In this document: piece by piece, positions 8,080 through 16,249 of the stretch | Position numbering within the stretch: the stretch's first letter is position 1 | Layout of the letters: every line of letters starts with the position of its first letter | DNA from: ZC4RG30 sp046047615 | Lineage (GTDB): Bacteria > Pseudomonadota > Gammaproteobacteria > Steroidobacterales > Steroidobacteraceae | Reading direction: 5' to 3' | Length of the DNA stretch: 64,000 nt | Assembly: GCA_046047615.1 (NCBI GenBank) | Contig: JBJOHO010000089.1 | Span: forward strand, 136,403-200,402 | Made by a program: the position numbers and the translations under genes | Notes under the pieces: model-generated | Database searches by the model: none | What the model saw: the letters and a program-made list of their open reading frames with translations, nothing else | Told to the model about the DNA's origin: nothing

Positions 8080-8473
8080 TCCAGAAATCTCCGCGCTGCG
8101 CCAGACGCTCCGGCAGTCCTTCGCCCTTGGCCAGCAGCTTCGCCTGGAATTCCGGGGTCGTGATTCCCTGGAACTGCGCACCCGCGTCCTGCACCGAGGT
8201 GCCGCGCGGGATCGCCATCTTGGCCATGTAGTAGATGTTTGCGCCTGCGCGCAACATGCCGAGGAAGTCCTTCTTCAGGACGAACTCCTTGTACTTGCCG
8301 GCGACGCCATACTTGTCGCAATAGGCTGCCGGATCGCGGTCGAACTCGTTGCGGTTGTCTTCATTGCAGAAGGAAAACAGCAACTTGTTCAAGGGATACG
8401 CACCATGGGCATGCTTGCCGTCGAATACGTAAGTCCCCGGGATATCTTCGTAATCGTGCTTCGTCCAGTTCAT
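8072..8473 (-). CDS. ligA: Extradiol dioxygenase small subunit, LigA type
   Basis: 133 residues, ATG at 8473. Alpha subunit of the LigAB heterodimer, which caps the active site of LigB. Conserved features are DIPGTYVFDG (10-19), the PLNKL segment, NEDNRNEF, and YGVAGKYKEFVLKKDFLGML, which matches the helical LigA core; length is close to the ~139 residues of known LigA. It lacks metal ligands, as expected. It is the first gene of the pair. A TATAGT that could serve as a -10 box is at 8521-8526 on the minus strand with no clear -35, and the strong terminator at 8586-8613 isolates the pair from the upstream tRNA and nuo transcripts. Confidence 0.87.
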   Translation of the reverse strand: MNWTKHDYEDIPGTYVFDGKHAHGAYPLNKLLFSFCNEDNRNEFDRDPAAYCDKYGVAGKYKEFVLKKDFLGMLRAGANIYYMAKMAIPRGTSVQDAGAQFQGITTPEFQAKLLAKGEGLPERLAQRGDFWNG

Positions 8474-8585
8474 CGTCAGGTTCCAGTGACACCGGCGCGG
8501 GACCGCCGGCGGACGCCCGGACTATAGCCGATCAAGCCGCCCAACCGGCGCCGGCGTATGCCGCAGTGGCGTAGGTAAAGGGCAC

Positions 8586-8613
8586 AAAAAAACCCGGGCT
8601 GGCCGGGTTTTTT
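8586..8613. terminator. Strong bidirectional intrinsic terminator
   Basis: An A7-CCCGG-GCTGG-CCGGG-T6 arrangement: a short GC hairpin flanked by seven A on one side and six T on the other, so it works on either strand. On the minus strand it ends the nuo/tRNA-fMet transcript about 40 bp after the tRNA. Confidence 0.88.
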
Positions 8614-8652
8614 CAAGTGCCCTGCTGGTGGAGCAAATCCAGCAGGAAGAGT

Positions 8653-8729
8653 TGGTAGCGGGGGCAGGATTTGAACCTGCGACCTTCGGGTTATGAGCCC
8701 GACGAGCTGCCAGACTGCTCCACCCCGCA
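8653..8729 (-). tRNA. Initiator tRNA-fMet (CAT)
   Basis: 77 nt including an encoded CCA (8653-8655 on the minus strand). The anticodon loop CTCATAA lies in a stem with three consecutive G:C pairs (CGGG/CCCG), and positions 1 and 72 are unpaired (T1 opposite T72). Both are hallmarks of initiator rather than elongator tRNA-Met; the D-arm GGAGCAGTCTGGCAGCTC also matches bacterial initiators. It lies 49 bp after nuoN on the same strand and before a strong terminator. In related bacteria an initiator or Met tRNA precedes rimP-nusA-infB, which are missing here. Confidence 0.95.
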
Positions 8730-8778
8730 ACCGAGGGAGGCGAATCATACACGGATTCGCCACCGTTGCAAGCCCCCG

Positions 8779-10230
8779 TCAGTGAAATGGCACCACGCCC
8801 TGCCCAAGCCGCATGACCGCATCTGGCATCAGCCCGAAGACCAAGGCCGCAAGGGCATTGACCGCCACCACAACACGCAAAGGAAGGCGCAAAACCGGCG
8901 CGGGCAGACCCTCTGGCGCCTTCTCGAAATACATCAGCCACACCACGCGCAGGTAGTAGAACGCTCCCACCACCGACATGAGTACGGCAACTCCGGCCAG
9001 CCAGACGTAGCCCGGACCCAGCAGCGCTTCGATCACACGAAGTTTCGGCCAGAAACCGACGAAAGGAGGAATGCCAGCCGTCGAGAACATGATGACCGCC
9101 ATCACCACGGCCAACATGGGATCACGCCTGGAGAGCCCCTTGTAGTGCTCCAGCTCGTCCGCCTCGAACCCCTTCTGGGAACCGAGCAGGATGACGCCGA
9201 ACGCGCCAAGGACCACCAGCACGTAGACCAGGGTGTAGTACAGCGCAGCCTGATAGCCTGCCGCCGTGCCGGAGACGAAACCCAGAAGGACGAAGCCCAC
9301 GTTGGCGATGGCCGAATAGCCCAGCATGCGGCGAAGGTTGGTCTGCGCAATCGCAACCACATTGCCCAGCACCAGCGACAGGACTGCGACCACTCCCAGC
9401 ATCTGCACCCACGCATCGGTCACCGGGGCCAGCCCCTCCGCGAGGAGCCGGAATGCCAGCGCAAAAGAGGCCAGCTTGGGCACCGTGGCCACGAGCATCG
9501 TGACGGCCGTCGGCGCACCTTGATAGACGTCCGGGACCCACATGTGGAAGGGCACTGCACCGAATTTGAAGGCCACCGCCACCACCACAAAAGCAATGCC
9601 CAGCAGCAGGCCCAGTGCCGGCTCGCCGCCCTGGACACTGGCTGCGATCTGCTCGAGCTGGAGGCTGCCCGTCAGGCCGTAGATCAGCGACATGCCATAC
9701 AGCAGCATGCCCGACGCTATCGCACCGAGCACGAAGTACTTCATCGCCGCCTCAGCGGCCAGGCCATCGTCACGGTCGAAGGCCACCAGCGCATAAAGGG
9801 AAAGCGACAGGAGCTCGACACCGATGTAGATGGTGAGGAGATTGGCCGCCGAACCCATGACCTGGATGCCCAGCAGGGCGGTCATTGCCAATACGTAGAA
9901 CTCACCCTTCTGGATGCGGCGTCGCGCCAGATATTCCCCGGAATAGAACAGCGCCACGGCCATGAACAGGTAACTGGCGAGCTTGAGGAGATAGGAGGCC
10001 TGGTCCGCCACGTAAAGTCCGTCGAAGATGACGGTACGTGGCCCTTGGCCGACCTGTGCCGTCACCAGGGCGCCGACCACGAGCAAGACCAGCGCCGCAC
10101 TCGCGGTACGCCCCGGTTGCCGCAGCCCAAAGAACACATCAAACATCAACAGCGCGCAGATCGCACCGGTGAGGTAGATCTCCGGCATCGCCGGCAGGAT
10201 CTGGGCCAGGCTGAAAGTGGCTTCGTTCAT
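8779..10230 (-). CDS. nuoN: NADH-quinone oxidoreductase subunit N
   Basis: 483 residues, the last gene of the complex I operon. Membrane subunit with the antiporter-like fold (about 14 transmembrane helices), contributing one of the proton channels. The conserved core KFGAVPFHMWVPDVYQGAP (roughly 245-263) with its preceding lysine-bearing helix is clear, and KKLL-type loops between hydrophobic segments match NuoN of other proteobacteria. Separated from nuoM by 15 bp. Followed by tRNA-fMet and a terminator. Confidence 0.97.
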   Translation of the reverse strand: MNEATFSLAQILPAMPEIYLTGAICALLMFDVFFGLRQPGRTASAALVLLVVGALVTAQVGQGPRTVIFDGLYVADQASYLLKLASYLFMAVALFYSGEYLARRRIQKGEFYVLAMTALLGIQVMGSAANLLTIYIGVELLSLSLYALVAFDRDDGLAAEAAMKYFVLGAIASGMLLYGMSLIYGLTGSLQLEQIAASVQGGEPALGLLLGIAFVVVAVAFKFGAVPFHMWVPDVYQGAPTAVTMLVATVPKLASFALAFRLLAEGLAPVTDAWVQMLGVVAVLSLVLGNVVAIAQTNLRRMLGYSAIANVGFVLLGFVSGTAAGYQAALYYTLVYVLVVLGAFGVILLGSQKGFEADELEHYKGLSRRDPMLAVVMAVIMFSTAGIPPFVGFWPKLRVIEALLGPGYVWLAGVAVLMSVVGAFYYLRVVWLMYFEKAPEGLPAPVLRLPLRVVVAVNALAALVFGLMPDAVMRLGQGVVPFH

Positions 10231-10245
10231 GTCTGGCGCGTCCTG

Positions 10246-11763
10246 TCAGGGCATCGGCAGCTTGGTCGACAGCATCTGCTCGACCAGGTGGTGGATGGAT
10301 CCGCTCATGACCTCGAGCAGCGGAGCGGGCCAGAGGCCCAGCAGCAGCACACCCACGGCAAGGATGCCGAGGATGAGGAACTCGCGGGCATCAAGGTCCT
10401 GCAACTCCGCAACTTGCGTGTTGGCCACGGGCCCGAACAGCACGCGCTTGACCAGCCACAAGGTGTAGGCGGCCCCGAGGATCAGGGTTGTGGCGGCAGC
10501 GAAGGCATACCAGAAGTTGGCCTTGAAGCTGGCGAGGATGACGAGGAACTCGCCGACAAAACCGGAGGTGCCGGGCAGACCGGCATTGGCCATCGAGAAC
10601 AGCACCATGAAGGCGCCGAACTTCGGCATGGTGTTGATGACGCCACCATACGCGCTGATCTCGCGGCTGTGGACGCGGTCATACATCACGCCAACACAGA
10701 GGAACATCGCCCCGGAAATCAGCCCGTGGGAGATCATCTGCACCATCGCGCCGTCCAAACCCATGGCGGCGCCCTGTGCGCTTCCCGTGGCCTCGACGAT
10801 GTCATAGGCCAGGAAGGCCCCCAGCGTGACGAACCCCATGTGGGCGATCGACGAGTAGGCAATCAGCTTCTTCATGTCCTGCTGCACCAGGGCCACGAAG
10901 CCGATGTAGACCACCGCCACAAGCGACAGGCCGATGAGCAGCCAGTCGAGCGAACGGCTGCCGTCCGGCGCGATCGGCAGGCTGAAACGCAGCAGGCCAT
11001 AGCCACCCAGCTTCAGCATGACCGCAGCCAGCACCACGGAACCACCGGTCGGGGCTTCGACGTGCGCGTCCGGAAGCCAGGTGTGCACCGGCCACATGGG
11101 AACCTTCACGGCAAAGGCGGCCAGGAACGCCAGGAAGATCCACTGCTGTTCGGCCAACGAGAGCGGCAACTGGTGGAAAGTCTCGATGGCGTAGTTTCCG
11201 GCCTCGAGATACATGTAGATCAAGGCGACCAACATGAACACGGAACCGAGGAAGGTGTAGAGGAAGAACTTGATGGTGGCGTAGATGCGCCGCGGACCGC
11301 CCCAGATGCCGATGATGAGGAACATCGGGATCAGCAGCGCTTCCCAGAAGAAATAGAACAGCAGCGCATCGAGGGACGCGAACACGCCCACCATGAGCCC
11401 GGACATGACCAGGAAGGCGCCGTAGTACTGGGCAACGCGATCGCTCACCGACTTCCAGCCCGCCAGCATGACGATCACCGTGGTGAACGTCGTGAGCAGC
11501 ACCAGTGGCAAGGAAATGCCGTCGACACCGAGGTAGTAGTCGGCATTGAAGGTGGGAATCCACGAGGCCCGCTCCACGAACTGGAACGCGGCGGTGGAGC
11601 CGTCAAATCCGGCGTACAGCGGAATGCTGAGCGCCAACGCCGCCAGCGCGACGGCCAGTGACCACCAGCGCGCCAGGGCAGCCTTGCTGCCGAGCATCAG
11701 GGTGATGAGACCACCGGCAACGGGCAGCCAGATGAGGATTGAAAGTAGCTTGGAACTGAGCAT
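10246..11763 (-). CDS. nuoM: NADH-quinone oxidoreductase subunit M
   Basis: 505 residues. Second antiporter-like membrane subunit of complex I. Diagnostic pieces are LTTFTTVIVMLAGW, FFWEALLIPMFLIIGIWGG with the essential Glu of the proton path, FAVKVPMWPVHTWLPDAHVE (about 230-249) with a channel lysine, and IAYSSIAHMGFVTLG. Its length is typical of the family. It lies 9 bp after nuoL. Confidence 0.98.
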   Translation of the reverse strand: MLSSKLLSILIWLPVAGGLITLMLGSKAALARWWSLAVALAALALSIPLYAGFDGSTAAFQFVERASWIPTFNADYYLGVDGISLPLVLLTTFTTVIVMLAGWKSVSDRVAQYYGAFLVMSGLMVGVFASLDALLFYFFWEALLIPMFLIIGIWGGPRRIYATIKFFLYTFLGSVFMLVALIYMYLEAGNYAIETFHQLPLSLAEQQWIFLAFLAAFAVKVPMWPVHTWLPDAHVEAPTGGSVVLAAVMLKLGGYGLLRFSLPIAPDGSRSLDWLLIGLSLVAVVYIGFVALVQQDMKKLIAYSSIAHMGFVTLGAFLAYDIVEATGSAQGAAMGLDGAMVQMISHGLISGAMFLCVGVMYDRVHSREISAYGGVINTMPKFGAFMVLFSMANAGLPGTSGFVGEFLVILASFKANFWYAFAAATTLILGAAYTLWLVKRVLFGPVANTQVAELQDLDAREFLILGILAVGVLLLGLWPAPLLEVMSGSIHHLVEQMLSTKLPMP

Positions 11764-11772
11764 TGTCCGATC

Positions 11773-13734
11773 CTAGTTCGCCGCCCAGAGGAACCAGCCC
11801 AGCAGCAGCGCAAGACCGACCACCATCCAGAAAGCGTACGAATAGAGGTAACCCGTCTGTACGCGGCGCACGACGCCCGACAGCCACGCAACCACTGCCG
11901 CCGAACCATTCACCAGCGTGCCGTCGATCACGGCCTGGTCACCGCGTTGCCACAGCAGGCGCCCGAGCGCACGGCTTCCGGCCGCGAGCACGTTCTCGTT
12001 GAACCAGTCGAAGTAGTACTTGTTGTCCAGCACCACGCGCAGGCCGGCAAGGCGGGCCCCCGCCGCGTCCGCCAGATCCGGGCGGCGCAGGAACAGCAGC
12101 CACGCCGTGCCCACGCCGGCGGCGGCGAGCCAGAACGGCAGCGTCAACGGTGCATGCACCGCGAAGGCCGCGGCACCATGGAAGTGGTGCGCAACCTCAG
12201 CCACGACATTGTTGGCTTCGCTGACGAAAATCGACCCGTCGAAATAGCCGCCGAACAGGACCGGCTGGATCGTCAGGTAGCCGATCAGCAGGGACGGCAC
12301 CGCAAGGGCAACCAGCGGCGCTTTCATGTCCCAACCCACGTCGTGGAAATGCTCCTCGGCGTGGTGGTCCATACGCGTCTTGCCGTGGAAGGTCAGGAAG
12401 ATCATGCGGAACGTGTAGAAAGCCGTGACGAACACGCCGGCCAGCACGCAGAAGTAGGCGTAACCCGCCCCTGCCCGGTGCGAGGCGGCCACGGACTCGA
12501 TCAGCGCGTCCTTGGAGTAGAAACCTGCGAAGAACGGCGTCCCGATCAGGGCCAGCGCGCCGATCAGCGAAGTCCAGTACGTGACCGGCATGCGGGTGCG
12601 AAGCCCACCCATCTTGCGCATGTCCTGCTCGTGGTGCATCGCGATGATGACCGCACCTGCGGCAAGGAACAGCAGGGCCTTGAAGAAGGCGTGCGTCATC
12701 AGGTGGAAGATGGCGACACTGTAGCCCGACACGCCCAGCGCGACGGTCATGTAGCCCAGCTGGGACAGCGTCGAATAGGCGACCACGCGCTTGATGTCGT
12801 TGGCGACGATGCCCAGGAAGCCCATGAACAGCGCGGTCGTGGCACCGATCACGAGGATGGTCGACAGCGCCGCCTCGGAGCCTTCAAAGAGCGGCGACAT
12901 GCGCGCCACCATGAAGATGCCCGCGGTGACCATGGTGGCGGCGTGGATCAGCGCGGAGATCGGCGTCGGGCCCTCCATGGAGTCCGGCAGCCAGACGTGG
13001 AGCGGCATCTGCGCGGACTTGCCCATCGCACCGATGAACAGGCAGATGCAGATCACCGTCAACGCGTTCCACGCCGACCCGGGAATCACCTCGACGACAC
13101 CCGCCTGCATCTGCGGCACCGCGGCGAAGGCATCGACGTAATCCAGCGAGCCGGTGAAGTAGACGACGCCGGCAATGCCGAGCAGAAAACCGAAGTCGCC
13201 CACGCGATTGACCAGGAAGGCCTTCATGTTGGCGAAGACCGCGCTCGGCCGCGTGTACCAGAAGCCGATCAGCAGGTACGAGACCACGCCCACGGCTTCC
13301 CAGCCGAAGAACAGCTGCATGAAGTTGTTCGACATCACCAGCATCAGCATGGCGAACGTGAACAGCGAGATGTAGCTGAAGAAGCGCTGGTAGCCCTCGT
13401 CGTCGTGCATGTAGCCCATCGTGTAGACGTGAACGCACAACGAGACGAAAGTCACCACCACCATCATGAGGACAGTGAGCTTGTCGACCAGGAAGCCGAC
13501 GGAAATGTTGATGCCGTCGGTGACCAGCCAGGTGTAGACCGCGTCGTTGTAGACCGGTGCCCCCTGGAAGACCAGCTGGTTGAAGACCTGCAGCGACAGC
13601 AGCAGCGAGGCCGCGACACCGAGGATGGTGACGGCGGCCGCGCCGCCCCGGCCCACCCAGCGGCCGAAAAGGCCGGCAACGATGGACGCCGCGAGCGGCA
13701 GCAGGGGAATGGCAAGTAGCGTGTTCGGATTCAT
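11773..13734 (-). CDS. nuoL: NADH-quinone oxidoreductase subunit L
   Basis: 653 residues. Largest antiporter-like membrane subunit of complex I; its C-terminal lateral helix braces the membrane arm. The family core FIGAMGKSAQMPLHVWLPDS (about 217-236), followed by MEGPTPISALIHAATMVTAG, is unmistakable, as is KRVVAYSTLSQLGYM. Late hydrophobic segments and the final transmembrane helix (YSYAFWMVVGLALLLGWFLW) are intact. Ten bp separate it from nuoK. Confidence 0.98.
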   Translation of the reverse strand: MNPNTLLAIPLLPLAASIVAGLFGRWVGRGGAAAVTILGVAASLLLSLQVFNQLVFQGAPVYNDAVYTWLVTDGINISVGFLVDKLTVLMMVVVTFVSLCVHVYTMGYMHDDEGYQRFFSYISLFTFAMLMLVMSNNFMQLFFGWEAVGVVSYLLIGFWYTRPSAVFANMKAFLVNRVGDFGFLLGIAGVVYFTGSLDYVDAFAAVPQMQAGVVEVIPGSAWNALTVICICLFIGAMGKSAQMPLHVWLPDSMEGPTPISALIHAATMVTAGIFMVARMSPLFEGSEAALSTILVIGATTALFMGFLGIVANDIKRVVAYSTLSQLGYMTVALGVSGYSVAIFHLMTHAFFKALLFLAAGAVIIAMHHEQDMRKMGGLRTRMPVTYWTSLIGALALIGTPFFAGFYSKDALIESVAASHRAGAGYAYFCVLAGVFVTAFYTFRMIFLTFHGKTRMDHHAEEHFHDVGWDMKAPLVALAVPSLLIGYLTIQPVLFGGYFDGSIFVSEANNVVAEVAHHFHGAAAFAVHAPLTLPFWLAAAGVGTAWLLFLRRPDLADAAGARLAGLRVVLDNKYYFDWFNENVLAAGSRALGRLLWQRGDQAVIDGTLVNGSAAVVAWLSGVVRRVQTGYLYSYAFWMVVGLALLLGWFLWAAN

Positions 13735-13744
13735 GGCTGCGTCA

Positions 13745-14050
13745 TCAACCCTTCAGCGTGCTGAGTTCCTCGACATCGATGCTGCGCCGCGCACGGAACA
13801 GCACCACGAGGATGGCGAGGCCGATCGCCGACTCTGCGGCCGCGACGGTCAGGATGAAGAAGACGAAGACCTGGCCATCGATGTTGCCGAGGAAGCGCGA
13901 GAACGCCACGAAATTGAAGTTGACGGCCAAGAGCATCAGTTCGATGCACATCAGCAGCAGGATGACGTTGCGGCGGTTGATGAACATGCCGGCCACGGCC
14001 AGCGCGAACAACAGCCCCGAAAGGACGAGCATGTGCTCCAGCGTGATCAT
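13745..14050 (-). CDS. nuoK: NADH-quinone oxidoreductase subunit K
   Basis: 101 residues with three transmembrane helices; the two membrane glutamates needed for proton transfer appear in MCIELMLLAVNF and AAAESAIGLAILV. Its ATG shares one base with the nuoJ stop codon. Confidence 0.97.
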   Translation of the reverse strand: MITLEHMLVLSGLLFALAVAGMFINRRNVILLLMCIELMLLAVNFNFVAFSRFLGNIDGQVFVFFILTVAAAESAIGLAILVVLFRARRSIDVEELSTLKG

Positions 14051-14649
14051 CAGCGCTTCTCCGCATCCATCTTGACCACGCGCACGCGGTCTTCACGCCG
14101 CACGGCGACCTGCGCCGCCACATCCTGCACCTTCAGGCCCTGGCGCTTGCGCATCGTCAGCACGATGGCGGCGACGATGGCCACCAGCAGCAGCACCGCC
14201 GCCAGCTCGAAGGCATAGACATACTTCGTGTAGAGCACCGCGCCCAGCTCGGCGGTGTTGCTGTGGTCCGCCGCAAGCGGCTGCGGCGCCTGCGTGGCGT
14301 CGATGCCGAGCTGGCGGACGGCCACCACGCCGACGATTTCGCCGACGATGGCGAGGGTGGTCAGCCAGCCCAGCCAGGCATGGCGGGTGAACCCCTTGCG
14401 GACCGTCTCGATGTTGATGTCGAGCATCATGACCACGAACAGGAACAGCACCATGACAGCGCCGACGTAGACGAGCACCAGCACGATGGCCAGGAACTCG
14501 GCATCGATCAGCAGCCACAACGAGGCGCTGGTGAAGAAGGCCAGCACAAGGCTCAGCGCGGAATGCACCGGGTTGCGGGCAGTGATGACACCCAGCGCGG
14601 AAGCCAGCAGCACCAGCGCAAAGGCATAGAAAAGGATCTGGACCAGCAC
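14050..14649 (-). CDS. nuoJ: NADH-quinone oxidoreductase subunit J
   Basis: 199 residues with five hydrophobic helices. The third helix, VLVYVGAVMVLFLFVVMML, contains the pi-bulge-type Tyr-Val-Gly-Ala sequence characteristic of NuoJ, which rotates during coupling. The C-terminal tail after about residue 170 is hydrophilic (RKRQGLKVQDVA...) and reaches the cytoplasm. Starts 26 bp after nuoI. Confidence 0.97.
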   Translation of the reverse strand: MLVQILFYAFALVLLASALGVITARNPVHSALSLVLAFFTSASLWLLIDAEFLAIVLVLVYVGAVMVLFLFVVMMLDINIETVRKGFTRHAWLGWLTTLAIVGEIVGVVAVRQLGIDATQAPQPLAADHSNTAELGAVLYTKYVYAFELAAVLLLVAIVAAIVLTMRKRQGLKVQDVAAQVAVRREDRVRVVKMDAEKR

Positions 14650-14675
14650 GTTTTCCCTCCCCGGCCGCTACCGCC

Positions 14676-15161
14676 TCAGCGGTAGCGCGCGTCCGCGGCC
14701 TTGTCCGCGTTGATCATCGCCTCGTAGCGTTCACCCACGGCAAGAAGCTTGTCCTTGCTCATGATGTTCTCGCCGCGATGCTCCATGTGGTACTCGTGGA
14801 TGCGCGTCTCGACGATCGCATCGACCGGACAGGCTTCCTCGCAAAAGCCGCAGTAGATGCACTTGAAGAGATCGATGTCATAGCGCGTCGTGCGCCGCGT
14901 GCCATCCGTGCTGGCGTCGGACTCGATGGTGATCGCCGCGGCCGGGCACACGGCCTCGCAGAGCTTGCAGGCGATGCAGCGTTCCTCGCCGTTCGGATAG
15001 CGGCGCAGCGCATGCAGGCCGCGGAAGCGCACCGACTGCGGCGTCTTTTCCTCCGGATATGCGACGGTGATCTTCGGCCGGAACAGCGTGCGCAGGGTCA
15101 GCCACATGCCCTGCAGCAGTTCCCACAGCGTGAAGGTCTTGATGATGCTCGCGCGCGACAT
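14676..15161 (-). CDS. nuoI: NADH-quinone oxidoreductase subunit I (two 4Fe-4S clusters)
   Basis: 161 residues from the ATG at 15161 (MSRASIIKTF); a longer frame reading upstream into nuoH is rejected because it would overlap that gene and lacks homology. Carries two ferredoxin motifs, CIACKLCEAVCP and CIYCGFCEEACP, for clusters N6a and N6b that pass electrons towards NuoB. Two bp separate it from nuoH. Confidence 0.97.
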   Translation of the reverse strand: MSRASIIKTFTLWELLQGMWLTLRTLFRPKITVAYPEEKTPQSVRFRGLHALRRYPNGEERCIACKLCEAVCPAAAITIESDASTDGTRRTTRYDIDLFKCIYCGFCEEACPVDAIVETRIHEYHMEHRGENIMSKDKLLAVGERYEAMINADKAADARYR

Positions 15162-15163
15162 GT

Positions 15164-16249
15164 TCAGGCGCTCCAGGGACCGATCTTGAAGTGGACCATG
15201 AGTGCCTCGACGGCGATCCACACCAGGGTGACGGGAATCAGGACCTTCCAGCCCAGCCGCATGATCTGGTCGTAGCGGTAGCGCGGGAAGGTCGCGCGCA
15301 ACCACAGGAACACGCAGAGGAAGAAGAAGGTCTTGATGAACAGCCAGTGTGTGCCGTGGGCGAGGAACTGCCCCAGCAGCGGCACGTCGAGGATTGCACT
15401 ATCGGGCGGGACCCAGCCGTCGAGCGGCGACAGCCAGCCACCGAAGAAGAACACCGCCGTGAGCCCGGCGACCAGGATCATGTTGGCGTATTCGGCGAGG
15501 AAGAACAGCGCGAAGGCAATGCCCGAGTACTCGACATGGAAACCCGCCACGATCTCCGACTCGCCCTCAGCCACATCGAACGGGGCACGGTTGGTCTCCG
15601 CGACGCCGGCGATGAAATACACGACGAACAGCGGGAAGAGCCAGGTCCAGTTCCAGGTGAACAGGCCACCGGCCTGCTGGGACACGATCGTGCCGAGGTT
15701 GAGGCTTCCTGAGGCCATCAGGACGCCCACCAGCGCAAAACCCATCGCGATCTCGTAGGCGACGATCTGCGCGGCAGAACGCATGGCGCCGAGGAAGGCG
15801 TACTTCGAGTTGGACGCCCAGCCGGCGAGGATGACGCCGTAGACACCGACGGAGGTCAGCGACAGCACATAAAGCAGCCCTGCGTCGACATCCGCGATGG
15901 AGAATCCCGGCGCGATGGGCACGACCGCCCAGGTGGCGAAGGCGGGGATCAGGGCGAGCATCGGCGCGAGGCGGAACAGGAACTTGTTCGACTTCGCCGG
16001 GATGACCACTTCCTTGATCAGCAGCTTGACCACGTCGGCGAAGGGCTGCCCGACACCGCGCAGGAACGGGATGCCGAAGATGGACACGCGGTTGGGACCG
16101 CGACGCAGCTGGATCCAGCCGATGAACTTGCGTTCCCAGAGCGTCAGCAAAGCCACCGAGATGATCAGCGTGACCGTGAGCAGCAGGATGATCGCGCCGG
16201 ACTGGAGATAGCCCGGCAAACCTGCCCAGAAGGCGTTCATGGCGTCCAT
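15164..16249 (-). CDS. nuoH: NADH-quinone oxidoreductase subunit H
   Basis: 361 residues, eight predicted transmembrane helices. Forms much of the quinone chamber. Conserved loops are RRGPNRVSIFGI, the acidic quinone-site loop NRAPFDVAEGESEIVAGFHVEYSG (about 218-241) and RATFPRYRYDQIMRLGWK near the end. Its start overlaps the nuoG stop by one base (TGATG). Confidence 0.98.
   Translation of the reverse strand: MDAMNAFWAGLPGYLQSGAIILLLTVTLIISVALLTLWERKFIGWIQLRRGPNRVSIFGIPFLRGVGQPFADVVKLLIKEVVIPAKSNKFLFRLAPMLALIPAFATWAVVPIAPGFSIADVDAGLLYVLSLTSVGVYGVILAGWASNSKYAFLGAMRSAAQIVAYEIAMGFALVGVLMASGSLNLGTIVSQQAGGLFTWNWTWLFPLFVVYFIAGVAETNRAPFDVAEGESEIVAGFHVEYSGIAFALFFLAEYANMILVAGLTAVFFFGGWLSPLDGWVPPDSAILDVPLLGQFLAHGTHWLFIKTFFFLCVFLWLRATFPRYRYDQIMRLGWKVLIPVTLVWIAVEALMVHFKIGPWSA

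Noticed and set aside
8671..11661. A 996-residue open frame on the plus strand across nuoN and nuoM
   Set aside because: His/Gln/Arg-rich, antisense to two clearly conserved genes and overlapping tRNA-fMet; an artefact of high GC third-position bias.
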